64,000 nt of DNA from Trachythela sp. YZ-2020 (GCA_016169945.1 JADLSH010000050.1:248001-312000), one strand, 5' to 3'; positions 22,378-33,638 are shown, counted from the stretch's first letter. The notes: generated by a model from the letters alone, not told the origin. A program made the numbers and translations.

Positions 22378-23218
22378 TTATATTTTATCCAACATGGCTC
22401 CTTCAATAAACTCTTTTAAAGATAGCTTTCCACCCGCATTCTTCTCCGCACGTTGAAACATATCTCTTGCCATATTTTGCATGATATCCTCCTCAAATTT
22501 TACCTTCGACAGATAAGACAAACTTCCACCTTGATAATTCTTCCTATCATGCTCAACCTCATACAATATTGTTCAAAAATATATCACCGGCTATTTCTGG
22601 CCAATAATAGAATATCGTCATCTTCCGGTGACGGATATCTCTAGTCTCTTTTCCTCTCCTATTTCCGTCTACGTCGGATTAAGTTCAATACATTTGGATG
22701 ACTGTATGCATAGAGAGAGAGAGAGAGACCAGAGGTTGAACCAAAATCTAACTTTTGACCATTCTTGAAAATATGAGAATGTGAATTTTTATGTACGGAC
22801 CCAAGTCTCATATTTTCCGGTAGTGATCTCACACTCAATCAGTTAGAAAATATTCTTACATTGTTATATATCCATTGCCATCAATATCGTAGATATTCAA
22901 GGTCCATTTAAGTCTGTCGTCGACATTGACGAAGGCATTGCATTTCTTCACCATCGACACTATCAACTCTTGAAAGTTCAAAACATCGTCTCCATTTTGG
23001 TAAAAAAGCCGAAATGTATGCCTGGCAAACCCCGTTGCATCTCCGCAGGAGAAATAATTCGAATATAGTTTTTTGAATTGATACATCGTCATCGTTCCAG
23101 TTTTACTCGTTTTTCTAAATTCTTTCTAATACGCTTCGATTTCTTGCCCGCTAAATGTCGTTGCTCTTGAAAGCTCGTTCAGATTTCGGTGTTTCAATTT
23201 GCTCTGTTCCTTTCCCAT
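22378..23218 (-). pseudogene. Neuronal calcium sensor-like EF-hand gene, broken
   Basis: The first exon (23218 down to 22860) begins MGKEQSKLK, a myristoylation-type start as in hippocalcin, neurocalcin and visinin-like proteins. It carries EF-hand segments including RLFYQNGDDVLNFQEL (poor second hand) and YDIDGNGYIT (good third hand), ending at a GTAAGA donor. A TAG at 23126-23128 interrupts it where relatives have Trp-Tyr. A distal frame (22378-22566) holds a degenerate fourth hand, KNAGGKLSLKEF, lacking the fifth-position Asp. No acceptor joins it in frame. Such proteins sense Ca2+ at membranes; this copy is probably dead. Confidence 0.72.
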
Positions 23219-23726
23219 TGTATCGACGGCGAAAAGCTGCTAAAATGAGTTGACAAACACACATTAGATAGATTTAGATTTGACGAAGTGAACGTAAAGA
23301 CGACGTGAATTGACCGGGGAGAACTGGGTCGACAACGCCGTCGTGTTGTCATTTAGATTTGATTTAGATTTGCAAGACGACGCTGTAGTGCTTGTGCTAT
23401 CGAACTTCGAAGCCATTTTGTTATTGATTGGTTTTTATTTTATATTTTAAACGTATGGACAACTAAAAGTTTCCAATGCTTAAACGAATAATTTAAAATT
23501 GATCAAACGTTCTCATGCATAAGGAATATAGACGTGCCAAAATGGTGGAACTGATTTGTCTTTGTCCTTTGATTTCGATAAGTGACTTTAAACTAATTAT
23601 AATATTTCTTTCCTATGTAATGACAGTAATGTTTACTAATACCATTGTAGTTTTAAACAAAATAAATTTTTGTCGTTATATTTATTCGTCATAGTCTATG
23701 ACTAATAAATTAAATATATAGTTGTC

Positions 23727-24723
23727 ATGGCGGTTGGTGGTCTGCAAGCTGTTCGGGATGCTTTGATCTTTGCACATGCTGAAAATATTATAGACGACGA
23801 AGAATTTGTTTTACTCTACGATTACAATCGGTCCAAGATGCTTTTTCCGCATTGTAAATTTGACTTGGGACGATGTGGAGTGTGAAACAGAGATGCGGTT
23901 TCAGAAAAAAGATTTGCCACCGCTCATGAGATGTTTACAAATTCCTGAGCAAGTCATCTGTAAGCAAGGTACAGTCTGCAGTGGAATGGATGGTTTATGT
24001 ATTGTCTTGAGGAGATTGGCCTACACTTGTAAGTACACCGATATGGCACATCGATTTGGGCGAAGTCCATCTGAGTTGTGTCTCATTTTCAATAAAGTCA
24101 TAGATACCATCTACGAGACTCACCACCATCGCCTTGAGAGTTGGGACCAGCCTTTTCTACCTTCAGAGCAATTGAACAATTATGCACTAGCAGTACGCCG
24201 ACGTGGTGCCCCTCTGCAAAATTGTTTTGGGTTTGTGGATGGGACAGCGCGAAGAATAGCTCGACCAAAGTGCAACCAACGACTGATGTACAATGGCCAT
24301 AAGCGAGTACATGCCATCAACTCTCAAAGAATTGTTTTGCCAAATGGCCTTATTGCTAACCTGTCTGGTCCATATGAAGGTAAACGACATGAAAGTACCA
24401 TGTTGTATGAGTCTGGTGTGCTGCCTAACTTACAACGTGTTGCTTTGTACAACAACGAGCCACTTTGCATTTATGGTGACACTGCATATCCTTTGGGAAT
24501 TCACCTTCAAGGACACTTCAAGGACAGACAACTAACACCAAAAATGCAAGCCTACAACAAAGGGATGAGCGAGGTCAGAGTGGCTGTGGAGTGGATGTTT
24601 GGAAACATCACCAAGTTTTATGGTTCTTTCGACTTTAAAAGGCAGATGAAAATCAATTTAAGTGCCATTGGCAAAATGTATTTCATTTGTGCCTTGCTTG
24701 AGAATGCTCGTACCTGCCTCTAG
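23727..24723 (+). pseudogene. Harbinger DDE transposase (HARBI1-like), one frameshift
   Basis: Translation from the ATG at 23727 (MAVGGLQAVRDALIF) runs to about 23865, then must shift by one base into the frame 23806-24723 to continue as DDVECETEMRFQKKDL. The rest is intact: LxxLRRLAY-type helix-turn-helix region, QNCFGFVDGTARRI (first Asp), LIANLSGPYEGKRHESTM, CIYGDTAYPLG (second Asp), and SEVRVAVEWMFGNI (the catalytic Glu). All DDE residues are present. The enzyme cuts at TWA-type targets together with the Myb partner. One indel is the only damage seen. Confidence 0.85.
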
Positions 24724-25149
24724 GGCAACATTGTTTCAATTTTTTTTGCACTTCAGCCACCTTCTTTATTTGAATATTTTAGGTGACAATTCTATTCTAT
24801 TCGAGTCATGTTAATTTGAATCTTAATTGTACAAACTTTTTTCTGTAAAATAAATTACAAAAGATGTCATAAGTTGAGACCAAACATTGTTTGAAATACT
24901 TCTTATATTTTTGAGAATGCATGAAAGTTCTTTCATTTTTTATAAAATGTTATTTTATATATGTTGAATGTAATTAATAATATTTTTAACATTAATAAAT
25001 ACAAATATTGAATATATAAATTAATACAATATTTCATAAATAAATAAATTTGTAATAAAATATTTTCATGTATATGTATCATAACTACAAATATACCATG
25101 AATTAGTTTCAAAATTCAAATGAATTATTAATTAACATTAATATTAAAT
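24724..25149. other. Transposase 3' UTR, AT-rich
   Basis: Between the stop of the transposase and the MITE. It contains AATAAA-like signals (AAAATAAATTAC at about 24848) and otherwise only AT-rich sequence. Confidence 0.5.
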
Positions 25150-25498
25150 TGGGGGCTGACCATTAGATTTCTGAAGGGGAGAGGTTGAGTGATTTGGTAT
25201 AGGTGTGAATTTTTTTATTTTTTTTTTCAAATGCTTCATATAATTTCATGTTCGCAAGAAATTATTTTGGCTATTTCCTGCGATTTCAGGGTGAAATTCA
25301 TACAGGGGGTTCAGGGGAATGCTCCCCCGAGAAAATTTTGAATATTTTGACCCTCAGAAAGCACGGAAATGTACATGATTTCTTTTGCTGGGAGCCCTAT
25401 GCCGGATATTTTTTTTAAATACAACATGCCTGAAGGATATTTTTTTCTAAAACCACCCAACGCACCCCCCCCCAAAAAAAAATCTAATGGTCGGTTCC
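25150..25498. mobile_element. MITE with GACCATTAGATTT inverted ends
   Basis: The left end reads CTGACCATTAGATTT and the right end is the inverse of CCGACCATTAGATTT. The interior is about 320 bp, non-coding and G/C-run rich. It lies in the convergent gap of the Harbinger element, so it inserted later. Confidence 0.7.
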
Positions 25499-25535
25499 AT
25501 AAGTTATATTATCAAAGTAAATGTTATTAAATTTA

Positions 25536-26276
25536 TTAGTTATTGTTTTTAAAAATATTTACCAAAACTTGTGTTTGTTGTTGTTGTTGTTCCACGAAGG
25601 CCATCATCTGTTGTTGCATCATCAAGAATTGTTGTTGTTGCTGCTGCTGCTGTTGTTGTTGCTGCTGCATTGTGTGCATTTGGATTGCAAACATCGATAT
25701 TTCTTGCTCACGGCTCTCGCGCTCTTCTTGTTTTTCCTTTAATTCATCTTCTCGTAACGCTCTCTCCATCGCTGCTTTTTCCCTTAACCATTCGAATGTA
25801 TCTCCTGATTTTCTTTCTGGAGTCCCACCATTTTCCCCACCATTCCTCTTTCTTGTCTCTCCATATCGTTCCATTGCCCATTGCCTCATCTCCACTGCTT
25901 GATTTTTCTCCTTCTCGACATTTGCTTTCTTTATTTCGTTCTCTCCTTCAACTATTCTTTCGGTTTCCTCATTTATTTCGATCAATTCCTCCAATAACCG
26001 CTCCGCTGCTGTCAACTCTTCCCCACTAATTCCTGTCGCTCTTTTCTCTTGTGCCATTTTGTTTTTGTGCTTTCTCTCGAGTACCCCATAATGGTCCCTT
26101 ACAGGCCGAGCTGTTACTTCAATCCCAGGGTAAGCTTGGTTGCAATTTTTGGCGATGATAAGCCAGCCAGCACCCCTCTCCCTTGACTTTAATTTGTGCT
26201 GTAGCACGTCCTCTGCTGCCAGCTCTTTTAGCGGCATTAGGTCCTTTATCTCATTCCAGCTCAGAGCAGAGCGGAC
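25536..26276 (-). CDS. Myb/SANT-like DNA-binding protein of Harbinger, main exon
   Basis: The frame starts after an acceptor (TTTTTCAG|GTCCGC at about 26277) and reads VRSALSWNEIKDLMPLKEL, a Myb/SANT-like helix bundle with further helices (GWLIIAKNC, VRDHYGVLERKH). Then comes a long Glu/Lys/Arg-rich coiled-coil region, a polyglutamine tract of about 15 residues and a Gln-rich end. The Met at 26237 is internal. Such proteins bind the transposon ends and carry the transposase into the nucleus. The CAG/CAA tract is the reverse of the (GTT/GCT)n run at 25625-25670. Confidence 0.78.
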   Translation of the reverse strand, partial: VRSALSWNEIKDLMPLKELAAEDVLQHKLKSRERGAGWLIIAKNCNQAYPGIEVTARPVRDHYGVLERKHKNKMAQEKRATGISGEELTAAERLLEELIEINEETERIVEGENEIKKANVEKEKNQAVEMRQWAMERYGETRKRNGGENGGTPERKSGDTFEWLREKAAMERALREDELKEKQEERESREQEISMFAIQMHTMQQQQQQQQQQQQQFLMMQQQMMAFVEQQQQQTQVLVNIFKNNN

Positions 26277-26559
26277 CTGAAAAATGTTACGTAAAACTAT
26301 TGCAATTTAGAATTGCATAATAATAATGATTTTAAAGTAAAATATTTTTACCAAGTATTTTAACAAAACAATTCTTTAATTAACAATAACCATTTTGTAA
26401 AAATTTTGGCAGATATCCAACCTCTAATATTTTTTAATTTAAAATTTTATGAGCTTTGTCACATCTTTAACCATTTCATAACATTTCTAAAAACATGCAT
26501 TTACAACTACCGTGATCCCAAAATTTTCACTTTGTGTTAATATTAATTAGTTTGCTTAC

Positions 26560-26621
26560 TTTTTCTTCTTCTGGGGATCTCCTTGGATAGCCTCCGTATA
26601 AAACTTTAAATACAAGCGACA
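26560..26621 (-). CDS. Upstream exon of the Myb/SANT-like gene
   Basis: A 62-bp exon lies between a TTTTTACAG acceptor and a GTAAGC donor. It encodes SLVFKVLYGGYPRRSPEEEK and joins in phase to VRSALSW of the next exon. No start codon is present, so at least one more exon lies upstream (towards 27100). Confidence 0.55.
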
Positions 26622-27137
26622 CTGTAAAAATAATACATAAAAAATGAAGCAAAACCGTGTGAATTTAACTGCTATGAAACCGTATAACAGAGCAGAATTA
26701 ACAAATAAAATATACAAGAATTAGATAAAAAAAACATCTTGCTTGAGACTGGCAAGCAGCTGAATCATTCTGTAGTTTGTGATGTTAATTCGTTTAGACC
26801 AAATTATGGCTGTCTTGGCGAAACCGGAAACAAATGTTGCACAACCTGCAATTTTTATAATTATGCGCATCAATAAAATCAGTAAATACGCATAATATTT
26901 TAAAATAACAAAAGTGATGACCAATAAATTATTTATACGAATTTTATTGTGTACGTACCTTTTTCGAGGGAAAAATAAGCAAAACAAAACTGACGTCTTG
27001 GACATGACGTGAAAAATTGTTTTTGACGTCCTGAAAATCGCTGCGACGACGTCCGCTAGCAAGACAACGCAATTTTTTCGATCCAAATGACGCCACCCAC
27101 GTCGTCTTCACGTTCACGTCCTGGATCTAAATCTATC

Positions 27138-27579
27138 TGTTATGTTGCGGATGCTCCAGTAATCCGCAGACAGGCACAGGACCTAGCAATTAGATACATG
27201 AGCATGTCAAGCTGAAGGGGGGGGGGAGGAGGGAAATCTAAGCTTTATGACAAACCAAGTACTGGTATACGTAGAGACAGGCCAATGCATTTCCGCCAGC
27301 GTCAGTGAGTTGTTTATATCACATCTTTATTTCTAGCTTTGCATTCCCAAGTGTTTTTTATATATACCGAAAGTTTACAGAAATTTAAGTTTCGTATTTA
27401 ACCGAAGATGTATTATGCATTTAATAATTGCAAAGCTCGGAAAAACAGTAGAAAGTTTTAAACATTTCTGAAATTTTCATTCAAAGCGAAATAAAATTCG
27501 ACGGATTTTTCCAGAGCTGGGGCATCTCAATTGGGATGACAGTGGGTTGGAAACAGACCTCGACTATAACAAAACTTAG
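27138..27579. other. No recognisable gene
   Basis: Mixed sequence with a G-run near 27215. No domain-bearing ORF is seen. Confidence 0.5.
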
Positions 27580-27581
27580 TA

Positions 27582-29593
27582 GGCCTGCTCTTGGATCTTA
27601 ACTCGCCTTAACTCGCCGCGAGATAATGCGAGTTAAGGCGAGTTTAGGCGATTTAAGAAAAAACACAACTTTCAGGTAATGCGTTTTAAGGCGTTTTAGG
27701 GCGATTTAAGGCGATTTAAGAAAAATACATGGTAATTAAATATGCAAGTATAGCACTTTAAGCAAAATACAGTAATAATACATAATTAATAGTGCATAGT
27801 ACATGTATTTTGAAAGGGCACCACTGCTCCACCCACACCCCCAAGGGGTCGTGTAGACTGTCATGTAAACAAGACCCAGTTGAAACTTATTAATTTGCTT
27901 GTTATTTTGCCGTATTACTAATTTTAAGGTTATACCACAAAATTGCTGGAATTAATACAATGAAGAACATAAACCTGTATATAATAACATGTATTTCTAA
28001 ATTGAATTGCATACTAATACATATTACTAAGTTCAGGCCTGGAACCACAATCAATTGGAAATCTAAAAAATCAGGGTTGTGGCTGGATTGTAGGAACAAG
28101 AAGTTTTAGTGCACCCCATGGGGTTGCTAGCCTATATTTTGAGAATTTCCAAATGCATGAATGCCTTGTCAATATCTGGGAAATTCCAAGGGTACAGAAT
28201 ATATTAAAACTGTGATCATGCATGTTCCAATTGAAACGAATTTACTATTTACATATGTGTTAAACTTACCAAATAAGCCTGATTTACGTTGCGAATATAG
28301 TATTTCATTTCCATGTGTTTATTTAATAACTAAAACTCAACATTGATTAGTATTTATTTCAATTCCCCTCGATATATAAAGTGCAGTATTTACAAAAATT
28401 CACTAATGTTAAAATTTAGTTTATATAAAGTTTCATAGAGTTGAATAATATATTTCCGCTAGATAGCCTGAGAGAAGGCTCCTTTCTCCGTAGTCGCTAA
28501 CATGAAGTATTTAACTGAATTATTGAAAATGCCAGATTTTGCCATTTTGGTATTGACCCAAGGTCGAACGCTAAAAATGTTGAACGCGATCATGGATCTT
28601 TATATAAGACGATATGAACCGGACAACACTGTTGATATAAAATATTAAATGTTGTGCACTACTGGGACTGCAATTCAGTACTTGTATTTTGTAGGAAAGG
28701 AACTGTGCAAAAGCTACGGCATTATATATACAATAATATACCCTAGTAATCCCTCTACCCTGTAATAGAGGAAAACAAAACAATTTATGAATTGTTCTGG
28801 AAGTTCATGTCACAATATTGGTATATTAATTTTACACTTATCGAAACAGATAAAATGTTGAAAACAGACTGATTCTTGCCATCCTGACTTTTCTGTTTGA
28901 ATATAGGGGTTCCTAACTTCATATAGTATGTCATTATATAACTATATGCTTGATAGTATGTAACTTATGCACCAATCATTGGAAAGCCTGCACCCCCCTA
29001 CCCCGGGACATGCCGGGAAATAGTGGGGATTTATTTGCAGATTACCCTATCGGTTATGACTGGGTACTCGGGCATTAGACAGCATGTTTGTTGAATTTTA
29101 AAAGCAATTATTATGGTAGCCTTCATTTTTGGTGCCCGGGTAGCGGGGGACATTAGTCATGTTTAGACTAGTAAGAAGGCCATGTATAGCGGGGGATTAG
29201 AATGATTTAGGACACAACCTTTATCTAATGCCCCGCTGTTCCTCGGGTAGGGGGGTGCAGGGCTTTCCAATGACTAGTGCATTCCTGTGTTTCGGCTATA
29301 ATCAATAAGCATGTAACTTCCCATGTTTTGGCTAAGCCCCCTCTCTCCAGCAACCCCCCTCGGGTAAGCCCCCTCCTAATCTTATCTGAAATAAACAACC
29401 AGAACCCCCCTCTCCTGGGGAAGGGATGTTTACACTGTATATAGTATTTACTTTTTCAGCTTTTTAATTTGGTTGGCGAGTTTAGTCGATTTAGTGCGAG
29501 TTTAAGCGATTTAAGATAATCTTTGCCAATTTTTATCCGCGATTTAAGGCGATTTAAGGCGATTTAAGGCGAGTTAAGATCCCAGAGCAGGCC
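27582..29593. mobile_element. TA-flanked non-autonomous element with GGCGATTTAA subrepeats
   Basis: The ends GGCCTGCTCTTGGATCTTAA and the inverse of GGCCTGCTCTGGGATCTTAA are flanked by TA (27580-27581; 29594-29595). Just inside each end is an array of GGCGAGTTAA/GGCGATTTAA decamers (27598-27725 and 29475-29578), mirrored between ends. There is no transposase ORF in the 2.0 kb. The TA target suggests the Tc1/mariner group, but other groups cannot be excluded. Confidence 0.7.
28977..29272. mobile_element. MITE nested in the TA-flanked element
   Basis: About 296 bp with inverted ends CATTGGAAAGCCTGCACCCC and the inverse of CATTGGAAAGCCCTGCACCC (about 28 bp, one indel). The interior is non-coding and has CCCGGG-type runs. 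No clear target duplication was found. Confidence 0.75.
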
Positions 29594-29595
29594 TA

Positions 29596-30143
29596 CATAG
29601 TGAGGCCATCAGGGTCCTCGCCTCCGTATTTTTGGCTGACTGTTCCTCAACTCCGCAATCCTGAAACCACACAGGTGGGTCCTTATTGAAATGTCTTCAA
29701 ATGTATCTCAATTAGCCCACTAATTTTCGTAGCAAGATGTTTTAATATTTTTAAGCTATCATCCTAAGCGATACAAGCAAATAAACAGAAAAAGCAAAAC
29801 AAATAATCAAAAAGGGAAAGGTGTTGAAGTATATTAACGTAGTGATGGAAGTAATAAACATCGAAGCGTTACATTAATGGACTCTTTGAGACTCTTTACC
29901 GATACCAACAAATTTGAAATATTTACAAAACACAATGCGAAGATTATCATCCTGAAACCCAAGATATGTTCTTTCAATTTTACAAAATCGTCACAAGCCT
30001 GAAACAAAAAAATACTGTAGACGTTTTAATCTATATTGTGGATTTCAATATCACAAGACCATTCTCCTGCAGACGGGTCAAATGCGTAAAAGAATTATAC
30101 TCGAGAGTTATAATAACTGTTACAATTAGTAACAATTACTGTA
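29596..30143. other. No recognisable gene
   Basis: AT-rich sequence. Segments around 30045-30070 (ATATCACAAGACCATTCTC) recur inverted at about 30550-30575, outside the next MITE, so a larger inverted repeat may enclose it. Confidence 0.45.
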
Positions 30144-30147
30144 TTAA

Positions 30148-30458
30148 CTAAGCTTTCTGGTGAATTGTGAAATGAGGACATCAAGACATCTCCCAGGCAT
30201 GCATTGCGGTCTGCTATTCCTAACGTTCACGGACTGCATTTTGTGTTCTTCAATATATCTCATAACAGGCTTTGACATATATGTACAGTACCTGGGATTA
30301 TATTCGTATAAAATACATGCGGTTATGTAGCCAATTAAAACTGAACAAAAACTCGTTTGAAAAGACAAAGTGCAGCCCTTAATTAGCTTTAGAAATAGCG
30401 ATCAGTTGCCTGTTGGAGGTTATTATGCCCTTAGTTTACAATTCACCAGAAAGCTTAA
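30148..30458. mobile_element. TTAA-flanked MITE (piggyBac-like)
   Basis: The left end CTAAGCTTTCTGGTGAATTGT and right end (inverse of TTAAGCTTTCTGGTGAATTGT) are bounded by TTAA at 30144-30147 and 30459-30462. TTAA duplication is the piggyBac signature. At 311 bp with no ORF, it is non-autonomous. Confidence 0.65.
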
Positions 30459-30462
30459 TTAA

Positions 30463-30922
30463 TACAAATTGTAATATACTTGTAATAGCATGCAGTTACT
30501 ATAACTAAAACTATCAAGAATAATTATTCAACTTGATTTGAGATGTCCACAAGAAAATGGTCTTGATATGCGTAGATATCATTGATTGATTGGCTAGCTT
30601 TCTCCTTTGAACATGCTCCGCATGATTGATTCCAACCGAATTTTAAATGAATTATTAGCAACCAAAGTTAATATTTTATTTTTCAGGAAATTAGTATGTA
30701 TCTGTAGGCTGTGCACGCCCAACATATAGGTCGCAGGATCCCGGGAAGATGTTCCCTGGCATGTAGCCGTCAACATTTCCGGTGGTAAACATTAAAATTT
30801 CAAGACAGCAGTTAGTAGCATGCAATGCTATTTTCGAGAGCACTCCCATACAGATGCCTAATTGAACTCGAAAACGGGTGTACAGATTCCTCAACCGGTT
30901 GAGTGAGGCCCTGAGGACCCTA
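30463..30922. other. No supported gene before the Polinton-like element
   Basis: A minus-strand open frame (about 30700-30920; NLYTRFRVQLGICMGVL, then TTGNVDGYMPGNIFPGSC) resembles a real exon in composition, but no domain or both splice sites could be fixed. The stretch ends with ACCCTA, the left target duplication of the next element. Confidence 0.35.
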
Positions 30923-31957
30923 AGTAGTAATATAGGTACCGATCGGCCCCCTTTTTTGGGCTGGCACGGGGTGGTACGGGGTGGCACGTGGTCATTAGCT
31001 GGGGTGGAACGTGGTCATTAGCTGGGGTGGCAAGTGGTCATTAGCTGGGGTGGCATGTGGTCATTAACTGGGGTAGCACGGGGTGGCACGGGGTGCCGCA
31101 ACTCATCATTAACATTAACATTCATTAATTATGTCTTGACGTCATAATGATATGCAAGGCGCGTTTGGGCAAAACAGTCATTAAGCTGAACTCAGCATTT
31201 TCGTCACAAAAAGAGTTAATCCTGACGCTTTTTATCACAATAGCTATAGCGTCCCTATATATTTTACCAAGCTTTGTTTGAGCATCATTTACAAGCGATA
31301 CCATGGAGTGTTTACATGGAAAACCAGCGTCCTATTCGACTACAAACCATGGCACATTTTGGTTCTGTGGACAAAAACCTAGCTGTGAGTTCTTTTGCCG
31401 AGATGAAGATTGTTATATGTTCACGAAAGCCGTAGAAGATTTTAGAAAGAGTGGTCCTCAACATCCCGTGTGCCCTACACATCAAAAACTGGCAAAGTTA
31501 CGTACAGTTAAAGACAAGATGAAGCAAAACTATGGACGACCATACTTTGTATGTTCTAAACGAGAAAATCCCTGCACATTTTGGTAATGGGGAGTGGTAT
31601 TCTAAGAGCCAAGACCTATATGCCAACATGGAATGGTATGCTGTGAACGAAAAGTCAAGAAAGATGGACCCAACCAAAACCGTCTATTTTACTGCTGCCC
31701 CAAAGAAGACGCTTCTGGTTTCTTCGAATGCAAGAAGCACGAACCTCGTGTGATCAATACTGGCATCGGACTTTTCAGTAATCCACTACAATACCGGTAC
31801 AAGATTGAAGAAACAGGAGAGACATTTAATAGTACTAAATCTAACACTAAAGAGGCATACGCGGAATATATATTTCCTAAATCTGTTAATGCTTTAACAA
31901 GTGAACTTGATGAAATGGACATCTTTTAGCTGTATTTATATATGTGACAATAAATAT
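30923..31957 (+). repeat. Left inverted arm (terminus, 24-bp tandem repeats, GRF ORF)
   Basis: Its inverted partner is 34620-35610. It holds the terminus, then several 20-24-bp repeats of GGGGTGGCACGTGGTCATTA type (30960-31090), then the shared subterminal block and the zinc-finger ORF, ending after an AATAAA at about 31949. Confidence 0.85.
31303..31929 (+). pseudogene. Triple GRF-type zinc-finger protein, plus copy
   Basis: Three zf-GRF units in one frame: CLHGKP...FWFCGQKPSCEFF; CPTHQKL...GRPYFVCSKRENPC.FW; CQHGMVCC...RLFYCCPKEDASGFF. GRF fingers bind single-stranded DNA in repair and topoisomerase proteins (NEIL3, APEX2, TOP3A, TTF2). The frame has a TAA right after the second finger (CTFW-stop) and another ten codons on (VVF-stop). 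The second stop is shared with the minus copy, the first is not. A possible poly(A) signal follows at 31949. The role in the element is unknown; replication or repair help is a guess. Confidence 0.7.
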
Positions 31958-32087
31958 GTTTTAAAAAATACTGTGTTGTATGCTTTTTCGTTGCTATATG
32001 CGTCGCACCTTAAAATGTCGAGTTAGTAAAGGCGTTAGGCGGAAATTTCATACTTAAATATGATTCTGATGTTTAGTAAATCGTTAA

Positions 32088-32163
32088 GCCAGGGTGGCCG
32101 ATTTGGTAAGGCGTTGGGTTGTAAAAGTCCCAAAGAACGTGGGTTCGAGTCCCACACTTGGCA
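32088..32163 (+). tRNA. tRNA-like gene with 10-nt anticodon loop
   Basis: A 76-nt sequence folds as a tRNA: acceptor GCCAGGG with ACTTGGC (one wobble, one mismatch), D-arm GCC/GGC with A14 and GG in the loop, T-arm GTGGG-TTCGAGT-CCCAC perfect, and discriminator A. The A box TGGCCGATTTGG and B box GGTTCGAGTCC are good, and TTTTT follows 6 bases downstream. The anticodon stem TTGGG/CCCAA closes a 10-nt loop TTGTAAAAGT, three too long; reading the usual positions gives GTA (Tyr). It may be a pseudogene or a divergent mobile-element tRNA. Confidence 0.6.
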
Positions 32164-32279
32164 AAATACTTTTTCCTCTTTTATGGCACAGTCCGGTTCG
32201 ACAACGAGTGAATATATTCTCGTATCTAATATCACCTTATACGAAACGGCTTAGACAACCAATATAGCGACGCTTAACC

Positions 32280-33492
32280 TAGTAAAATATTATTGCCTCA
32301 TGCGAAGTAAAAACAAGCAGAAATATAACTTTTTAAAACGAGAAGATCTTAAAGTTTAATCGGCATAGCTAAGGTCTTACAAATACATGTTTGCGAAGCG
32401 AATATATAAACGTAACTCTAAGTCAAAGCTTTCATTTTATTACCAATAATACATTTAACATTACACTATGTAAAATCCGCGAGACATATATACGAGAAAT
32501 TTAAAAGAGAAAGCTAACATAATTCTATGCGTTGCCATGTCTTGTTAGGTGAAAGCAATTAAATCTAGTTTTGCATAGTACATTTAATTTGTACTCTTTA
32601 TATCATTAAACCGGTGATTAACACAGCCAAACAGTCATCTCCCCAGACATGCCTGAGCGAACACAAACCAGATAACTTTAAGCAAACAGGTTTTACTTTT
32701 GTCAGATACGGCATGCTGTCCTAAGATACTGTATGATATCTTAAGATACTGTATGATTTCCTAAAATGATATCCTAAGATACGGCATGATATCCTAAGAT
32801 ACTGCATGATATTCTAAAATGATATCCTAAGATACTGTATGATATCCTAAGATACTGTATGATATCTTAAGATACTGTATGATATCCTAAAATGATATCC
32901 TAAGATACGGCATGATATCCTAAGATACTGCATGATATTCTAAAATGATATCCTAAGATACTGTATGATATCCTAAGATACTGTATGATATCTTAAGATA
33001 CTGTATGATATCCTAAAATGATATCCTAAGATACGGCATGATATCCTAAGATACTGTATGATATCCTAAAATGATATCCTAAGATACTGTATGATATCCT
33101 AAGATACTGTATGATATCCTAAGATATTGCATAATATCCTAAGATATTGCATATCCTGAAATAAGGAAGATAAAAATAAGGAGATAAATTCCACTCCTCC
33201 CTCTACCTCTTTCTCTAACCCTAACTCTCTAAATCTAACACTAATTTATTAACTCTAACACTTGTTCTACTTTTAACCCTAACCCTCGATCTAACTCCAA
33301 CCCTTTCTCTAACCTTAACCCCAACCCTAACTCTGATACTTACGCTAAAAATAGAAATTTTCAAAACCACATATCTGTTGTCTTTGCATGGGCGGGGAGG
33401 GCCCCGATATCTGGGACTCCCGGGACGATAAAAGTCCTGCCGGGACATATTGACTTATGTCCTGGCGGGACTTTTTGTGTCCCGGGAGTCCC
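32280..33492 (-). repeat. Half fold-back unit (arm, GATATC array, TTAGGG-like, palindrome)
   Basis: This is the reverse of the right half of the element at 15704-18036. It has the tail of the Bcl-2-like region (AACGAGAAGATCTTAAAG at 32337), the conserved arm with CCCCAGACATGCCTGAGCG, a long GATATC array (32700-33158), CCCTAA-like repeats (33200-33340) and the 80-bp palindrome. The full Bcl-2-like ORF is not included. Confidence 0.8.
33413..33492. repeat. 80-bp near-perfect palindrome, copy 2
   Basis: Arms of about 37 bp start GGGACTCCCGGGAC, and the inner parts AAGTCCTGCCGGGACATA and TATGTCCTGGCGGGACTT pair, with TTGACT as loop. Same family as 16465-16543. Confidence 0.88.
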
Positions 33493-33638
33493 GAGGGAAA
33501 ATTGTCTTGCAAAAAGTTCGGGAGCTAGCGTTATGAGAAGAAAGTAATTTCTTTCGATTTAGAACTTACAAGTAAAGGTAATATACTTCTAAGAGTATAC
33601 AGTTTATAGGTAGTTTATTTAAGCGTGTACAAGACTTA

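Larger units (their letters stand above)
23267..27137. mobile_element. PIF/Harbinger transposon with both genes
   Basis: Terminal inverted repeats of about 40 bp begin GATAGATTTAGAT and share GTGAACGT-AAGACGACGTG (left 23267, right ending near 27137). Between them lie two convergent genes: a DDE transposase (plus) and a Myb/SANT-like protein (minus), the standard pair of this superfamily. The 3-bp target duplication was not clear (left TTA; a TTA sits two bases outside the right end), so the ends may have lost bases. A MITE sits between the genes. Confidence 0.85.

Noticed and set aside
25521..26029. Plus-strand ORFs rich in Cys, Val or Leu over the polyglutamine region
   Set aside because: They are shadows of the minus-strand CAG/CAA tract of the Myb-like gene.
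30700..30987. Minus ORF next to the Polinton-like left end
   Set aside because: Part of it lies in the element terminus; the rest has no recognised domain or splice pair.
32035..32254. Small ORFs on both strands over the tRNA-like gene
   Set aside because: They are open by chance across a structured RNA gene; there is no domain.
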